Origin: Marinomonas ostreistagni | GTDB lineage: Bacteria > Pseudomonadota > Gammaproteobacteria > Pseudomonadales > Marinomonadaceae | Length of the DNA stretch: 64,000 bases | Assembly: GCF_016888445.1 (NCBI RefSeq) | Contig: NZ_JAFEKF010000001.1 | Coordinates: 1,110,141-1,174,140 of the forward strand | Direction: 5' to 3' | Shown: positions 37,803 to 47,821 of the stretch, in pieces | Position numbering within the stretch: position 1 is the stretch's first letter | Layout: every line of letters begins with the position of its first letter | Position numbers and translations under genes: made by a program | Notes under the pieces: generated by a model | The model's input: the letters and a program-made list of their open reading frames with translations, nothing else | What the model was told of the DNA's origin: nothing | The model's database searches: none

Positions 37803-38716
37803 CCTCTGTTCGCCAACTTATCGCTGTCGTCGGCATGGCCTTATTACTGGCTCAGCCCGCCAACGCCGAGATCACTATTGAAGACAGTCTTGGCAGTCAA
37901 ACTTTCCAAGATACGCCTAAGCGTGTGGTGGCCTTGAATTGGGCGTTAATTGAGCAAGCCCTCGAATTAGATGTCATCCCCGTAGGCGCGTCCAATCCAG
38001 AAGCTTACAACACTTGGGTAGCGCAACCTTTGGCACCTAAAGAAGTCGCCAATATCGGTACCCGTGCTGAGCCCAACCTTGAAAAGATTGCCGCATTAAA
38101 GCCCGACGTAATTTTGGCTGGCGACCGCCAACGTGATTTAGTCGATTCGCTTTCTACCATTGCTCCAGTAGTGCTACTAGAAAACTATTCACCAGACAGC
38201 AGCGCTGGCGATAATGCCATTCGTCATTTTCGTACACTGGCCAAGCTATTTGATAAAGAAGCGCTTGGCGAGAGTAGATTAGACTCACTGCAACAACATA
38301 TCGCAGCACTTAAGGGACAACTCCAACAGCACTATGGTGATACGCTGCCAGAGGTTCTACCGGTACGCTTTGGTAGCGACACGTCGGTTTACCTCTATAC
38401 CGAGCACTCAATGTCAAACTGGGTGTTAGAGCAATTAGGTCTGCCTAATGCGCGCCTTCTGCCCTATGCAGCTTGGGGCGTCACGCAAAAGCGTCTAGAA
38501 ACATTAAAAGACCTTGAGCAAGCCTACGTACTGTATATCTTGCCGTACCCTGAAGAGGAAGATTTGAAACAATCTTTCCTTTGGAAAGCCATGCCATTTG
38601 TACGTCAGAATCATGTTAACTCAGTTGACCCTGTGTGGAGTTATGGGGGCGCCATGTCGTTAAAATATATGGCCGATGTGTACGTCAAAAGCTTGCTAGA
38701 GATCGCCGATCAATGA
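37793..38716 (+). CDS. fhuD: Ferric siderophore ABC transporter, periplasmic binding protein (FhuD type)
   Basis: This 307-residue class III solute-binding protein has a signal peptide of about 25 residues ending QPANA. It follows E. coli FhuD in KRVVALNWALIEQALELDV, the RAEPNLEKIAALKPDVIL stretch, and the IAPVVLL segment; the two lobes would be joined by a single long helix. It carries siderophore from the outer-membrane receptor to FhuB. No lipobox is visible, so it should be soluble. It overlaps fhuC by 10 bp at the start and fhuB by 4 bp at the end (ATGA). Confidence 0.9.
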   Translation: MSLTSVRQLIAVVGMALLLAQPANAEITIEDSLGSQTFQDTPKRVVALNWALIEQALELDVIPVGASNPEAYNTWVAQPLAPKEVANIGTRAEPNLEKIAALKPDVILAGDRQRDLVDSLSTIAPVVLLENYSPDSSAGDNAIRHFRTLAKLFDKEALGESRLDSLQQHIAALKGQLQQHYGDTLPEVLPVRFGSDTSVYLYTEHSMSNWVLEQLGLPNARLLPYAAWGVTQKRLETLKDLEQAYVLYILPYPEEEDLKQSFLWKAMPFVRQNHVNSVDPVWSYGGAMSLKYMADVYVKSLLEIADQ

Positions 38717-40686
38717 TCCATTTTCGCTCATTAAGCCTGGCTGGGATCACCACACTCGCTTTGGCAGCAGCCTTAATGCTGGGCACAGATCTCTCTGTGC
38801 CCCAACAATGGCATTTAATATTACAGCGCACAGCACCCGAAAGTTTCGCTGACTACAGTTATTTTTACGGCCACTTACCACGCTTAATCATGGCCATTAT
38901 TGTCGGCGGCACTTTAGGGTTTGTGGGTAGTTTAATGCAACAACTGACTCAAAACCCTTTGACCTCGCCGCTTACATTGGGCACATCTTCAGGCGCTTGG
39001 CTAGCACTGATCATTATGAATGTTTGGTTTACACAGTGGGTTGCCCAATACAGCGCCATCGCTGCAATGGCGGGGGCGCTCTCAGCGTTTATGTTGATTG
39101 TGGCCATTGTTGGCTTAAAAAATCTAAGCGGTCTTCCAATTGTCGTGGCCGGTATGGTGGTCAATATTTTGCTGGGCGCTATTGCCACTGGCATCATCTT
39201 GCTGAACGAGCAATACGCGCAAAATATTTTTATGTGGGGCGCAGGCGATTTGGCGCAAAATGGCTGGGATCAGATCACATGGCTACTACCTAAACTCGTG
39301 CTATTTATCCCGCTTATGCTGTTTGCCCCGAGAGCACTCGCTCTATTAAAGCTTGGCAAAGACGGCGCCAGCAGCCGTGGCTTAGCCGTTATCCCAGTCT
39401 TTTTTATCTTGATGATCAGCGGCATTTGGCTGGCATCAGCGGCAATCACCAGTGTTGGTGTCATCGGCTTTATTGGCCTGATTAGCCCAAATATCGCTCG
39501 CGCTTGGGAGGCCCGTACCCCGCGCCAAGAACTAACATTCAGCGTCGCCATCGGCGCAATCTTATTGCTGCTAACAGACCGACTGGCCTTTTTTGCTACC
39601 CAGTGGAGCGATCAACTGATCCCTAGCGGCATAACCGCCGCCCTAATTGGTGCTCCTGCGCTGATCTGGTTTAGTCGCCGCCAACTAAAGGCGCAAGATA
39701 GTCTCGCGCTCATTTTACCCAGCGGTCGTCGACATCTAAGCCCCTTAAGTCTCGGCGCAATCAGCTCAATGCTACTGATCGCCATCATGGCGTACGGCTT
39801 CATCGACTTATCGCAAGGCAATTGGCAGTGGCATTGGCCGAGCGCTTATCAATGGCAAATTCGTTGGCCACGCTTGCTTACCGCAGCGGCGACAGGGCTT
39901 GGTTTGGCCGTCGCAGGGGTGATTTTGCAACGCCTTATTTATAACCCTCTGGCAAGCCCTGATATTTTGGGGGTTTCGGCAGGCGCCACACTTGCCATGG
40001 TGGCTTCAGCCGTCTGGCTTGGTCAAACGTCTTTGACCTATAACTGGCTTGCAGCCATTGCGGGTAGCTTAGTGGTCTTGGTTTGTTTGTTGCTGCTAGC
40101 ACGTAAGCACCAGTACACCCCTTCAAGTTTGATCCTAACAGGTATCGCCATCACCGCTCTAATCGATGCCGTGATTCAGTTTTGCCTTGCTCAAGGAACA
40201 TCTGATAGCTATCGCATTTTGCTTTGGTTATCAGGTTCCACTTATCGTACAAGTGCGGAGCAAAGTGTGACACTTACCACTGGCGTGTTACTACTACTTG
40301 GCGTTGCACTCATCTGCTCGCGCTGGCTCAATGTTATTTCTATTGGGCGCGCGTTTGCTCTAGCTCGCGGCATTAACGTCAGTGGCGTCAGCTTGGTGTT
40401 ATTGTTAATTGTGGCATTGATGTGCGCCATGGCCACCGCCACCATGGGACCGGTGGCCTTTGTGGGGTTAATTGCGCCGCATTTGGCCATCATGCTTGGC
40501 GCTACGTCTGGCCGCGCGCAGCTCTGTATCGCTGCACTGATCGGCACAACCTTGATGCTGTGGGCAGATTGGCTGGGGCAAACCATACTCTATCCCGACC
40601 AAGTTGCAGCTGGTACTTTAGTGTCCATCATCGGCGGTGGATATTTTATTGCGCTACTACTGATTAGCCGCCTAAAACGATCTTGA
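38713..40686 (+). CDS. fhuB: Ferric siderophore ABC transporter, fused double permease (FhuB type)
   Basis: This 657-residue protein is two FecCD-type permeases in one chain, as in E. coli FhuB (660 aa). Each half has about ten membrane helices and its own copy of the coupling motif: [19 protein letters not shown] in the first half and [19 protein letters not shown] in the second. I start it at the ATG at 38713, which overlaps the fhuD stop as ATGA. A longer in-frame reading from 38635 runs inside fhuD and is not credible. Its stop codon overlaps the convergent EAL gene by 15 bp. No TonB-dependent receptor gene is present nearby. Confidence 0.94.
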   Translation: MIHFRSLSLAGITTLALAAALMLGTDLSVPQQWHLILQRTAPESFADYSYFYGHLPRLIMAIIVGGTLGFVGSLMQQLTQNPLTSPLTLGTSSGAWLALIIMNVWFTQWVAQYSAIAAMAGALSAFMLIVAIVGLKNLSGLPIVVAGMVVNILLGAIATGIILLNEQYAQNIFMWGAGDLAQNGWDQITWLLPKLVLFIPLMLFAPRALALLKLGKDGASSRGLAVIPVFFILMISGIWLASAAITSVGVIGFIGLISPNIARAWEARTPRQELTFSVAIGAILLLLTDRLAFFATQWSDQLIPSGITAALIGAPALIWFSRRQLKAQDSLALILPSGRRHLSPLSLGAISSMLLIAIMAYGFIDLSQGNWQWHWPSAYQWQIRWPRLLTAAATGLGLAVAGVILQRLIYNPLASPDILGVSAGATLAMVASAVWLGQTSLTYNWLAAIAGSLVVLVCLLLLARKHQYTPSSLILTGIAITALIDAVIQFCLAQGTSDSYRILLWLSGSTYRTSAEQSVTLTTGVLLLLGVALICSRWLNVISIGRAFALARGINVSGVSLVLLLIVALMCAMATATMGPVAFVGLIAPHLAIMLGATSGRAQLCIAALIGTTLMLWADWLGQTILYPDQVAAGTLVSIIGGGYFIALLLISRLKRS

Positions 40687-42741
40687 AGCACCCATTCTAG
40701 GCACCATCTGAGCTCGCTCGAACAAGAAAGACTCGAGCGTCTCAGGCGCCAGCGCTTTGGCATATAAAAAGCCTTGGGCATAATCACAACCAAGCTCTTG
40801 AAGCAGCTTCGCTTGCTCTTGGTCCTCAACCCCTTCGGCGGTGACCGTAAGATTTAGGGATTTGGCGATCGAAATGATCGCTTCGAGCATCACCCTGCCA
40901 CGATGGGTTTTAATTTCGTTGATAAACAAACGATCTATCTTCAAATTGTCTAAAGGCAACTTACCCAAATAACTTAACGCCGAGTAGCCCGTACCAAAAT
41001 CGTCTAAACAAATATTGATACGATGATTTTGCAGCAGCTCAGCATTGGCTTTGACAACATCGCCGATCGAAAGCACGGCATCTTCTGTCACCTCCACCTC
41101 AATAATCTCAGCCGGTAAATCACGCTCTTGCAGCGCCAAGATCAAAAATTCAATCACATCACGGCGCGCAAAGCTCTTAGCCGACATATTGATCGATACC
41201 GGGGTTGATGCACTGAAGACTTCCCGGTGCTGCTGTATTGCGTCTAGGGTTTGAATAATAATGTATTTATCTAAGTCGATTACCAAGTCCAGCTCATACA
41301 CTGTTTTGATAATATCCAATGGTGAGACATAACCTAGTTGCTCGCTATGCCAACGCATCAAGGACTCATAACCACACACTTCACCTGTTTGCAGGTTGAT
41401 CTTGGGCTGAAAATGCACTGCGATGTCTTTGTAACCCAAGGCTCTGACCACGCCTCGCTCAACTTGCTTGCGACGATCATAGTCACGCTGGATAGCCTGA
41501 TTATAAAAACAGCACGCCAACTCATTTTCTCGAGCATAGGCAAGCGCCATTTTGGCGCGCACAACGCCGTGATCAAAACTGTATTGCGGATCGTATAAGG
41601 TATAACCCGCATCCAGCTCAGAGCTAATCACTACTTGATTATTGAGCAGCTTTCTTAAATGCTGAATCCGGCTTGGCACATACTCATGCACATCCACTTC
41701 TTCAGGAATTTTGTAGATCACCAAAAAGCGCCCTTCAATCAAACGACTGGCAAACTCGATCGCAGGGTTTTGCTCAATAATAGTCGATATTTTACGCAGC
41801 TTAGACGCCACCACGTTTTCACCGGAGAGTTTGATCATGCGCTTATAGTCTGACACTTCAAACTGCACAAACGCATACACCTGATCGTCTTGGTCGCAAT
41901 CAAGGGCTTCAAAACGTTTGCGCACATACTCTAATTTTGGCAATTTGGTAATATCGTCAAAATACTTTAAAAAGTACGCTTCATTAGACGCGACGACTTT
42001 TTCAGAGATATCAATTCCCACTGCTTGGATATGGGTGCCATCCAAATCCGTCACCCGTTTAATCCACCACTCCACATCAGTTTTTTGATAGGGAGTACGG
42101 ATGGTAAGAGGTAGCTTAAACTCGTTTTCCCCACCTTTAGCTAAAAAGGCAAGCCGTGTTTTAAACTCTTCTTGGCTGGCATCATCGAGGCACTGCAAGA
42201 AGTTTTCATCACCATTTAACCCCTTACCCTCTCCGGTGACGAGCGCAGCAAAGGTTTTGTTTGCCAGCATGATGTCCCCAGACAACTGCATACGTACGAT
42301 ATACAGACCTTGAGAATCAAATACACTACGATAGCGCATATCGACGCGCTCAAAGTTATGCAAGGTTTCTTTGTACTGTGTTAAATCGTGACAAATACCG
42401 ACAAACGCTGGTGGCTGATCAGCATAGTCTGCGCGCCCAACGGATAAGTGCATATCAAACAAACTGCCATCTTTGCGCTTAGCAATAACCTCTCGCCCTC
42501 GACCAATAATGGCAGCTTGGCCCGTTTTAAGATATTGCTCAAGATGGTGATCATGATCCTTAGCAACTGACTCAGGCATCAGCATCGATACGTTTTGATC
42601 TAACACCTCATCTGCGCAGTAACCAAATAGCGCTTCAGCGGCAGGTGAAAAAGCCTGAATAAGGCCTTTATGATTCAGAATGATGATTCCGTCGGCTGCG
42701 GAATTAAACAGCGCTTTGTATAGGATGGACTCTTGCGGCAT
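40672..42741 (-). CDS. PAS - degenerate GGDEF - EAL c-di-GMP phosphodiesterase-like protein
   Basis: The order in this 689-residue protein is as follows. A FixL-like PAS domain spans about residues 6-125 ([26 protein letters not shown]) and a second, weaker PAS about 135-250. A GGDEF-like fold follows in which the signature is replaced by IEGRFLVIY, so it should not make c-di-GMP. The EAL domain spans about 430-680. The EAL triad reads ESL (GYESLMRW), but the catalytic set is present: N in [10 protein letters not shown] in [10 protein letters not shown] in [10 protein letters not shown] in LKIDRLFI, E in TAEGVED and Q in [10 protein letters not shown]. Active phosphodiesterase is therefore likely. 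I choose the ATG at 42741 because AGGGGG lies 5 nt upstream. The heme ligand His is not confirmed. Confidence 0.88.
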   Translation of the reverse strand: MPQESILYKALFNSAADGIIILNHKGLIQAFSPAAEALFGYCADEVLDQNVSMLMPESVAKDHDHHLEQYLKTGQAAIIGRGREVIAKRKDGSLFDMHLSVGRADYADQPPAFVGICHDLTQYKETLHNFERVDMRYRSVFDSQGLYIVRMQLSGDIMLANKTFAALVTGEGKGLNGDENFLQCLDDASQEEFKTRLAFLAKGGENEFKLPLTIRTPYQKTDVEWWIKRVTDLDGTHIQAVGIDISEKVVASNEAYFLKYFDDITKLPKLEYVRKRFEALDCDQDDQVYAFVQFEVSDYKRMIKLSGENVVASKLRKISTIIEQNPAIEFASRLIEGRFLVIYKIPEEVDVHEYVPSRIQHLRKLLNNQVVISSELDAGYTLYDPQYSFDHGVVRAKMALAYARENELACCFYNQAIQRDYDRRKQVERGVVRALGYKDIAVHFQPKINLQTGEVCGYESLMRWHSEQLGYVSPLDIIKTVYELDLVIDLDKYIIIQTLDAIQQHREVFSASTPVSINMSAKSFARRDVIEFLILALQERDLPAEIIEVEVTEDAVLSIGDVVKANAELLQNHRINICLDDFGTGYSALSYLGKLPLDNLKIDRLFINEIKTHRGRVMLEAIISIAKSLNLTVTAEGVEDQEQAKLLQELGCDYAQGFLYAKALAPETLESFLFERAQMVPRMGASRSF

Positions 42742-43283
42742 GATCACCCCCTATTCCATGCACCAAAGCTTTGATCAAAGACGTCACTCCATTGAGACGC
42801 TTTGGTACCGCTAAAGCCAGATTGAGCTTTACTATAGTACAGATCACTCAACAGCGTAGCGTGGGGGTTCGGATTACTTTTCCGCATGACAAAAATCCAT
42901 CGATTACATTAACAATAAATAAGCGCTAGGCGGGCGGATAATGCCAGTTAACAATGCACCACGATAGCGCCAGTACGACACTTTTACAGTTTTATGTAAG
43001 CAACCCCAGAAAACATGACATGAGTCAAAAACAAACTAATAAACATTGAAACAAAACGGCCATACTTTGCAAAAAATAAGGCTTACATCATTATTTTCTG
43101 CTAAATAGTGCGTATTTAGGCTTCTTCTTATTCGCTTACTTTATCGCCAATACGCTCCAACCGACCTATTGATGCACAACTTAGGGGCCGCCTTTTTGAT
43201 TTTTGAAGATTCTTCGACTACGCAAGCTCACGACTAAACAAAACGAAAATTCAGAGAGATAATTTACAGGGTATTTCTGTAAG
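42742..43283. other. Gene-poor stretch between the EAL gene and the tRNA-fMet cluster
   Basis: These 542 bp are A+T-rich with only short open frames. I found no ribosome site plus plausible product, no terminator with a clear stem, and no repeat. The promoter of the EAL gene must lie near the left end. Confidence 0.5.
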
Positions 43284-43370
43284 TGGTTGCGGGAGCCATT
43301 CTTTAAATTTAGAAAGCGAACCGACGGCTTCGGGTTATGAACCCAACGAGCTATCAGGCAGAGTTGTCCA
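43284..43370 (-). pseudogene. Decayed fifth copy of the initiator tRNA gene
   Basis: On the minus strand this resembles the four intact copies. The 3' end (GGCTCCCGCAACCA) and the anticodon arm with CAT and flanking bases are kept. The T-arm is replaced by an unrelated segment of about 20 bp around TTTAAATTTAGAAA, and the 5' acceptor strand no longer pairs with the 3' one. It cannot fold as a tRNA. It lies 36 bp beyond the last intact copy in the direction of transcription. Confidence 0.8.
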
Positions 43371-43405
43371 AAATTTTTTGAGAATAATAAGATGTTTTTG
43401 ATAAG

Positions 43406-43482
<77 letters not shown>

Positions 43483-43525
43483 TCTGAAAAGTCAAGAATA
43501 GACTTTAGGCTTGTTATCGTTAAAC

Positions 43526-43602
<77 letters not shown>

Positions 43603-43645
43603 CCTGACAGTTTAAGATAACTGATTGTGTCTATGTAATGTTAAT

Positions 43646-43722
<77 letters not shown>

Positions 43723-43782
43723 CCATGCGTCTTGCGACGTCAAATTACATAGTAAGTGATTATTGGTAGCGGTTTATCTAAT

Positions 43783-43859
<77 letters not shown>

Positions 43860-43995
43860 CCAGATTTAGATAAATCTAATCACTGTAAGTAAACTCAATA
43901 AAATGAATCACTTACCGCCTGCTTTAAGGAAATATAAAACATTCCAAATGACTTTGAAAACGTTTTGTTTTTCTCTCTGTGCCGACGAGGTGCGC

Positions 43996-44024
43996 ATATT
44001 ACGTAGCTTTGATTGATTGGTCAA
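43996..44024 (-). promoter_or_regulatory. Strong promoter of the tRNA-fMet array
   Basis: On the minus strand, TTGACC (44024-44019), 17 bp, TAATAT (44001-43996), then a GC-rich discriminator GCGCACC, the mark of a stringently controlled stable-RNA promoter. The -35 hexamer overlaps the stop codon of the upstream glycosyltransferase-like gene (44021-44023). Confidence 0.75.
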
Positions 44025-44914
44025 CCCCTAATTTTAAAATCTTTATATTCTAGGCGTTCAGGGTAACCCAATGAAGTGCAATACTGGCGAATGCCAGAGC
44101 GTTCAGAGATCGCCTCACGGCAATAATGCGCAATCATTCGACGCGCATCATCAGACATAACGCGCCAATTGCTAAGACATGAAGTAAATTGAATTTGCTG
44201 GGAGCTATCGACCACCCAGCCTGTTTCTCCCTCGATTACACCATGCTGACGTCCGTCGGGCGCGATAAGAAGTACGGGCATACCATAAGCATTGGCTTGA
44301 TCGATCACTCTACCCTCTAACGACGCTTCATAAGACAACACAATCAGACCATAATGCTTCATCAAGGTGTCACTAGGCGTTAAAAAGTCCTTCATGCTCA
44401 GAGCGCAGAACTCTGCACCACTGTCTTGCAACTGCTTTATCAAACGTTCACTGTAAGAATCTTCATGGATGATCACCACACCATTGGCTGCGGCCGCTTT
44501 GGGCTGAACATAGGTGTAATCGGCTTCGGCAGACAAATCTCCCCATTGGGAATGCTTCACCATCCACTTAGATAACCTTGCCAATAAGGGTGAACATGAT
44601 CGCTCATCGTCTAGCCATGTCGGCAACGCGTTTGTCCATACTCGACATTTCAATGTCGGGCTTAACAAAGCTGCCAGACTGTTGGCTCGATCACCAAAGG
44701 TAATAAGGAAATGAGGGCTTTCTTGTTGCACTAGATTGAGAACTGCACGCATGGATGGCTTAATGACGTTTTCGTCTGGGGCATGACGGTGAGCCAACGC
44801 TACGATTCGGACATCCACAGCGAAGCGAGACAATTCTGAAGCAAACTCGGCCACAAAATCGTCCAAACGGCTATTATCAAACCGTGAATCCCAAAGAATC
44901 AAAACGTCCGTCAT
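44021..44914 (-). CDS. Probable GT4-like glycosyltransferase, short and divergent
   Basis: This 297-residue protein has a GT-B-like arrangement. MTDVLILWDSRFDNSRLDDF opens a Rossmann-like N-terminal half. The C-terminal half carries the donor-site pattern ANAYGMPVLLIAPDGRQ, then GVIEGETGWVVDSS, typical of GT4 enzymes. It is about 80 residues shorter than most GT4 proteins, and the conserved EX7E glutamates are hard to place, so it may be inactive or specialised. I prefer the start at 44914 because GGGAA lies about 6 nt upstream; a start at 44932 has no ribosome site. The stop codon overlaps the -35 of the tRNA promoter. Confidence 0.6.
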   Translation of the reverse strand: MTDVLILWDSRFDNSRLDDFVAEFASELSRFAVDVRIVALAHRHAPDENVIKPSMRAVLNLVQQESPHFLITFGDRANSLAALLSPTLKCRVWTNALPTWLDDERSCSPLLARLSKWMVKHSQWGDLSAEADYTYVQPKAAAANGVVIIHEDSYSERLIKQLQDSGAEFCALSMKDFLTPSDTLMKHYGLIVLSYEASLEGRVIDQANAYGMPVLLIAPDGRQHGVIEGETGWVVDSSQQIQFTSCLSNWRVMSDDARRMIAHYCREAISERSGIRQYCTSLGYPERLEYKDFKIRG

Positions 44915-45066
44915 GCTGCGTTCCCAATGCATTGAATGGCTAAAGTGTATGTCAGTAGTAACCTAAAGCTACTGATTGCGCGTATATTTTTGCTTCAACA
45001 CGTAACGCAATGTAAAAACAGATCACAATTCATACAATTAGATCCTTAATTTATCGGGAGTATAAA

Positions 45067-45723
45067 ATGTTTGATTTAACTGCAAAATTACTGAAAAAAT
45101 GCGAGATCCCAAGCCCCGAAGAAGCGCTAAAAGGAAGAAGTGAACCATTATTCATCGAAGATACAAACATAGTTACAAAAGATAACATGAAACGCCATGC
45201 TGGAACGCTCGAAAAAGAGGTTTATTTAGCACTTGGCTGTTTTTGGGGCGCAGAAAGAAAGTTTTGGAACACTCATGGCGTTAAGGTCACCGCTGTCGGC
45301 TACGCGGGTGGCTACACCCCCAATCCAACTTATGAAGAAGTATGTACTGGGCAAACCGCCCATACGGAAGTCGTGAAAGTGATTTTTAATAGCGATGAGA
45401 TTTCATTGGAAGAAATTCTTAAAGTCTTCTGGGAAAACCACGACCCGACCCAAGGCATGCGCCAAGGCAACGATGTCGGTAGCCAATACCGCTCAGCCAT
45501 CTACACCGTCAGTGAAGAAGATTTGCAAGCCGCTCAAGCCAGCAAAGAACAATACCAACAGCTACTCTTGGCCCATGGATTCGGCATGATCACCACTGAA
45601 ATTGAGCCATTAGACACCTTCTATTTTGCCGAGACCGATCATCAGCAGTATCTGCACAAAAATCCTAATGGTTACTGTGGTTTAGCGGGCACAGGCGTAA
45701 GCTGCCCTGTTGGCCTAATTTAG
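45067..45723 (+). CDS. msrA: Peptide methionine sulfoxide reductase A
   Basis: MsrA repairs the S-epimer of oxidised methionine in proteins. The 218 residues include the N-terminal extension of about 45 residues seen in long MsrA such as E. coli's. The catalytic Cys is C58 in LALGCFWGAERKFW. Further family elements are GYAGGYTPNPTYEEVCTG, HTEVVKV, NDVGSQYRSAIY and HQQYLHKNPNGYCG. Resolving cysteines are in the C-terminal GYCGLAGTGVSCPVG. GGGAG lies 6 nt before the ATG. The gene is convergent with recD, with a hairpin between. Confidence 0.96.
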   Translation: MFDLTAKLLKKCEIPSPEEALKGRSEPLFIEDTNIVTKDNMKRHAGTLEKEVYLALGCFWGAERKFWNTHGVKVTAVGYAGGYTPNPTYEEVCTGQTAHTEVVKVIFNSDEISLEEILKVFWENHDPTQGMRQGNDVGSQYRSAIYTVSEEDLQAAQASKEQYQQLLLAHGFGMITTEIEPLDTFYFAETDHQQYLHKNPNGYCGLAGTGVSCPVGLI

Positions 45724-45730
45724 CGACTCA

Positions 45731-45758
45731 CCCCATCCAGCTAAATCACTGGATGGGG
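45731..45758. terminator. Hairpin between msrA and recD
   Basis: CCCCATCCAG and CTGGATGGGG form a perfect 10-bp stem with an 8-nt loop between the convergent stops. No T-run follows on either strand, so it is a weak terminator or an mRNA-end stabiliser. Confidence 0.5.
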
Positions 45759-45775
45759 AAGCTAAGCGGCGCCTA

Positions 45776-47821
45776 TCACTGGATTAAAAATCCAAGCCCG
45801 CTGACGCGCTCAACTTTTGAATTCATCGCGCTTTCCAACACCTTCTTATCACCAGCGATTAAGGTAAAGTGCTTTTTAGAGCGCGTGATGCCCGTGTAAA
45901 TCAGCTCTTTTGTGAGAATCGGCGAATGCTGACTGGGCAACAGCATGGCTGTATGATGAAATTCAGAACCTTGTGATTTGTGAACGGTCATGGCAAATAC
46001 CGTTTCCACACTCTGCAAACGGCTAGGCAGTACCCAGCGCACGCCCCCCTTACCGTCGGAAAACACGACGCGCTGTTTCAGTGCTCCATTTACCGGATAG
46101 AGCAAGCTGATACCTATATCACCATTCATCAGATCGACACTGTAATCATTTTGCGTCACCATCACAGGGCGCGCGAAGTACCAAACACTGTCGACGCTGG
46201 CCAAGCGCTTATGAGCAACCAGCAGCTGCTCGATCTTGTGATTCATGCCCTCAACACCCCAATCGCCTTTGCGCAGCGCCACAAGTAACTGAAAATGTGC
46301 GTGAGCCGCTAATACCTGTTTGCCCCAATCATCAAAAGCGCCAGTACCTTGACCGAGCTCTGGCATTGCAGCTGTGACCGCTAAATAATGCCCATAACCT
46401 TCTAACAACAACTGTTTAAAGGGCTCGCTCAGTGCTGTGTTGTCCTGCTGCGCCTGCTCCAAATATTGCAAAACGGGACGATTTTGAATGCTTTCCTGAC
46501 GCTGGAAAATTGCTTGTAAATCGGGCCATTTCGGGTTGTCATGCGCCTGCTCTCGCTCTTCATTAACCAAACTTGCCAAGCGATGAATGACACCGCCTTC
46601 GACAAAGCGATAACTCTTACGCAACATACACACCGCTTGGTTGAGCGTCGTGCCGTGCGCATCAATGTAGGCTTGATCAATCGTTTGCTGGCACACCTCT
46701 TCAATCCATTGAGCCGTATCCGGGGTGTAGTGCCCTCTGACCGCACCGCGACACAAATCCCCTAGTACATAACCAGCCTCGACTGAGGCCAACTGATCTT
46801 TATCGCCCAGCAAAATGACACGTGTGTCCGCCTCGATGCCATCAAATAAATTGGCCATCATTTCGATGTCGATCATTGAGGCTTCATCCACTACGACAAT
46901 ATCCGCCACCAGCGGGTTAGACTTATTGTGCTGAAACTGACGACTGTTAGGCTTGGGGCTTAGCAACCGATGCAAGGTCATCACCTGAGTTGGGATTACA
47001 GCCTTTAACTTTTCTGGCGCTAAGTTATCTAGATCCGGCAGCGCAAGCCCGCTTAAGTTCTGCGCAATGGACTCATTTAAGCGCGCCGCGGCTTTGCCCG
47101 TCGGCGCTGCCAAACGTATCGCCAAGGGCGGTAAATCACGCAGCAAACGCTCGGCTTGTAACAGCGCCAGCAGTTTTAACACGGTGGTGGTTTTACCTGT
47201 ACCAGGGCCACCCGTGATGATCGAAAAGTGGTTACTGGCGGCGATACCACAGGCGATGCGCTGCCAGTCCGTCTCTTCAAAATCGTGCTGCTTTTCACCA
47301 AACAACTGACTTAACAAACGCTTAATGTCGGCATTGCTTATGCGACTAGCAGGCTCAAGGCGCGCTTTAATCCCCTCGACGATGGTTCGCTCTGCTTGCC
47401 AATAACGGCGCAAATACAACAGCGCTCTCCCCTGCTGCTCAACCAACACAAATGGCGTCGCGGCCTGATCACCTTGGTAAGCGTTCTGCTCATCGGCAAC
47501 GGCAGGACAGTTTCTTAAGCTCTGTAGCCATGTATCTCGCTGACAATCTGCAAGCCAATTTTGTAACTGAGCCATGCCTTGCTGACGTTCTTCAGAATCT
47601 ACACCTTCTTGATTAAACAGCATGGTAGGTGTGGCTAACACTGCGTCTAGATCAAGACATACTTGCCCTAATGACACGCTGTGACTGGTCAACAGCAGAG
47701 CAAGCAGAAGATCTTCATTCTGCTCTGCTACCTGCTCACGCACAAACTTCACCAGCGCATAATCCACGTAGCGGATCAGCCCCAAATCCACCCAACTGAG
47801 CATGGTTTCCATCTTAGTCAT
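45776..47821 (-). CDS. recD: Exodeoxyribonuclease V (RecBCD) subunit RecD
   Basis: RecD is the fast 5'-3' helicase of RecBCD, which resects double-strand breaks. It is 681 residues from the ATG at 47821, chosen because AGGAGG lies 6 nt upstream. A longer in-frame reading from 47878 lies inside recB. Walker A is GGPGTGKTTTVLKLL, Walker B VVVDEASMID, and the C-terminal UvrD-type motif is FAMTVHKSQGSEF. It overlaps the end of recB by 8 bp, so the subunits are translationally coupled. A hairpin lies beyond the stop. Confidence 0.96.
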   Translation of the reverse strand: MTKMETMLSWVDLGLIRYVDYALVKFVREQVAEQNEDLLLALLLTSHSVSLGQVCLDLDAVLATPTMLFNQEGVDSEERQQGMAQLQNWLADCQRDTWLQSLRNCPAVADEQNAYQGDQAATPFVLVEQQGRALLYLRRYWQAERTIVEGIKARLEPASRISNADIKRLLSQLFGEKQHDFEETDWQRIACGIAASNHFSIITGGPGTGKTTTVLKLLALLQAERLLRDLPPLAIRLAAPTGKAAARLNESIAQNLSGLALPDLDNLAPEKLKAVIPTQVMTLHRLLSPKPNSRQFQHNKSNPLVADIVVVDEASMIDIEMMANLFDGIEADTRVILLGDKDQLASVEAGYVLGDLCRGAVRGHYTPDTAQWIEEVCQQTIDQAYIDAHGTTLNQAVCMLRKSYRFVEGGVIHRLASLVNEEREQAHDNPKWPDLQAIFQRQESIQNRPVLQYLEQAQQDNTALSEPFKQLLLEGYGHYLAVTAAMPELGQGTGAFDDWGKQVLAAHAHFQLLVALRKGDWGVEGMNHKIEQLLVAHKRLASVDSVWYFARPVMVTQNDYSVDLMNGDIGISLLYPVNGALKQRVVFSDGKGGVRWVLPSRLQSVETVFAMTVHKSQGSEFHHTAMLLPSQHSPILTKELIYTGITRSKKHFTLIAGDKKVLESAMNSKVERVSGLGFLIQ

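Noticed and set aside
38635..38712. N-terminal extension of FhuB from 38635
   Set aside because: It lies within fhuD, and the extra residues do not match FhuB. The ATGA overlap at 38713 gives a normal length.
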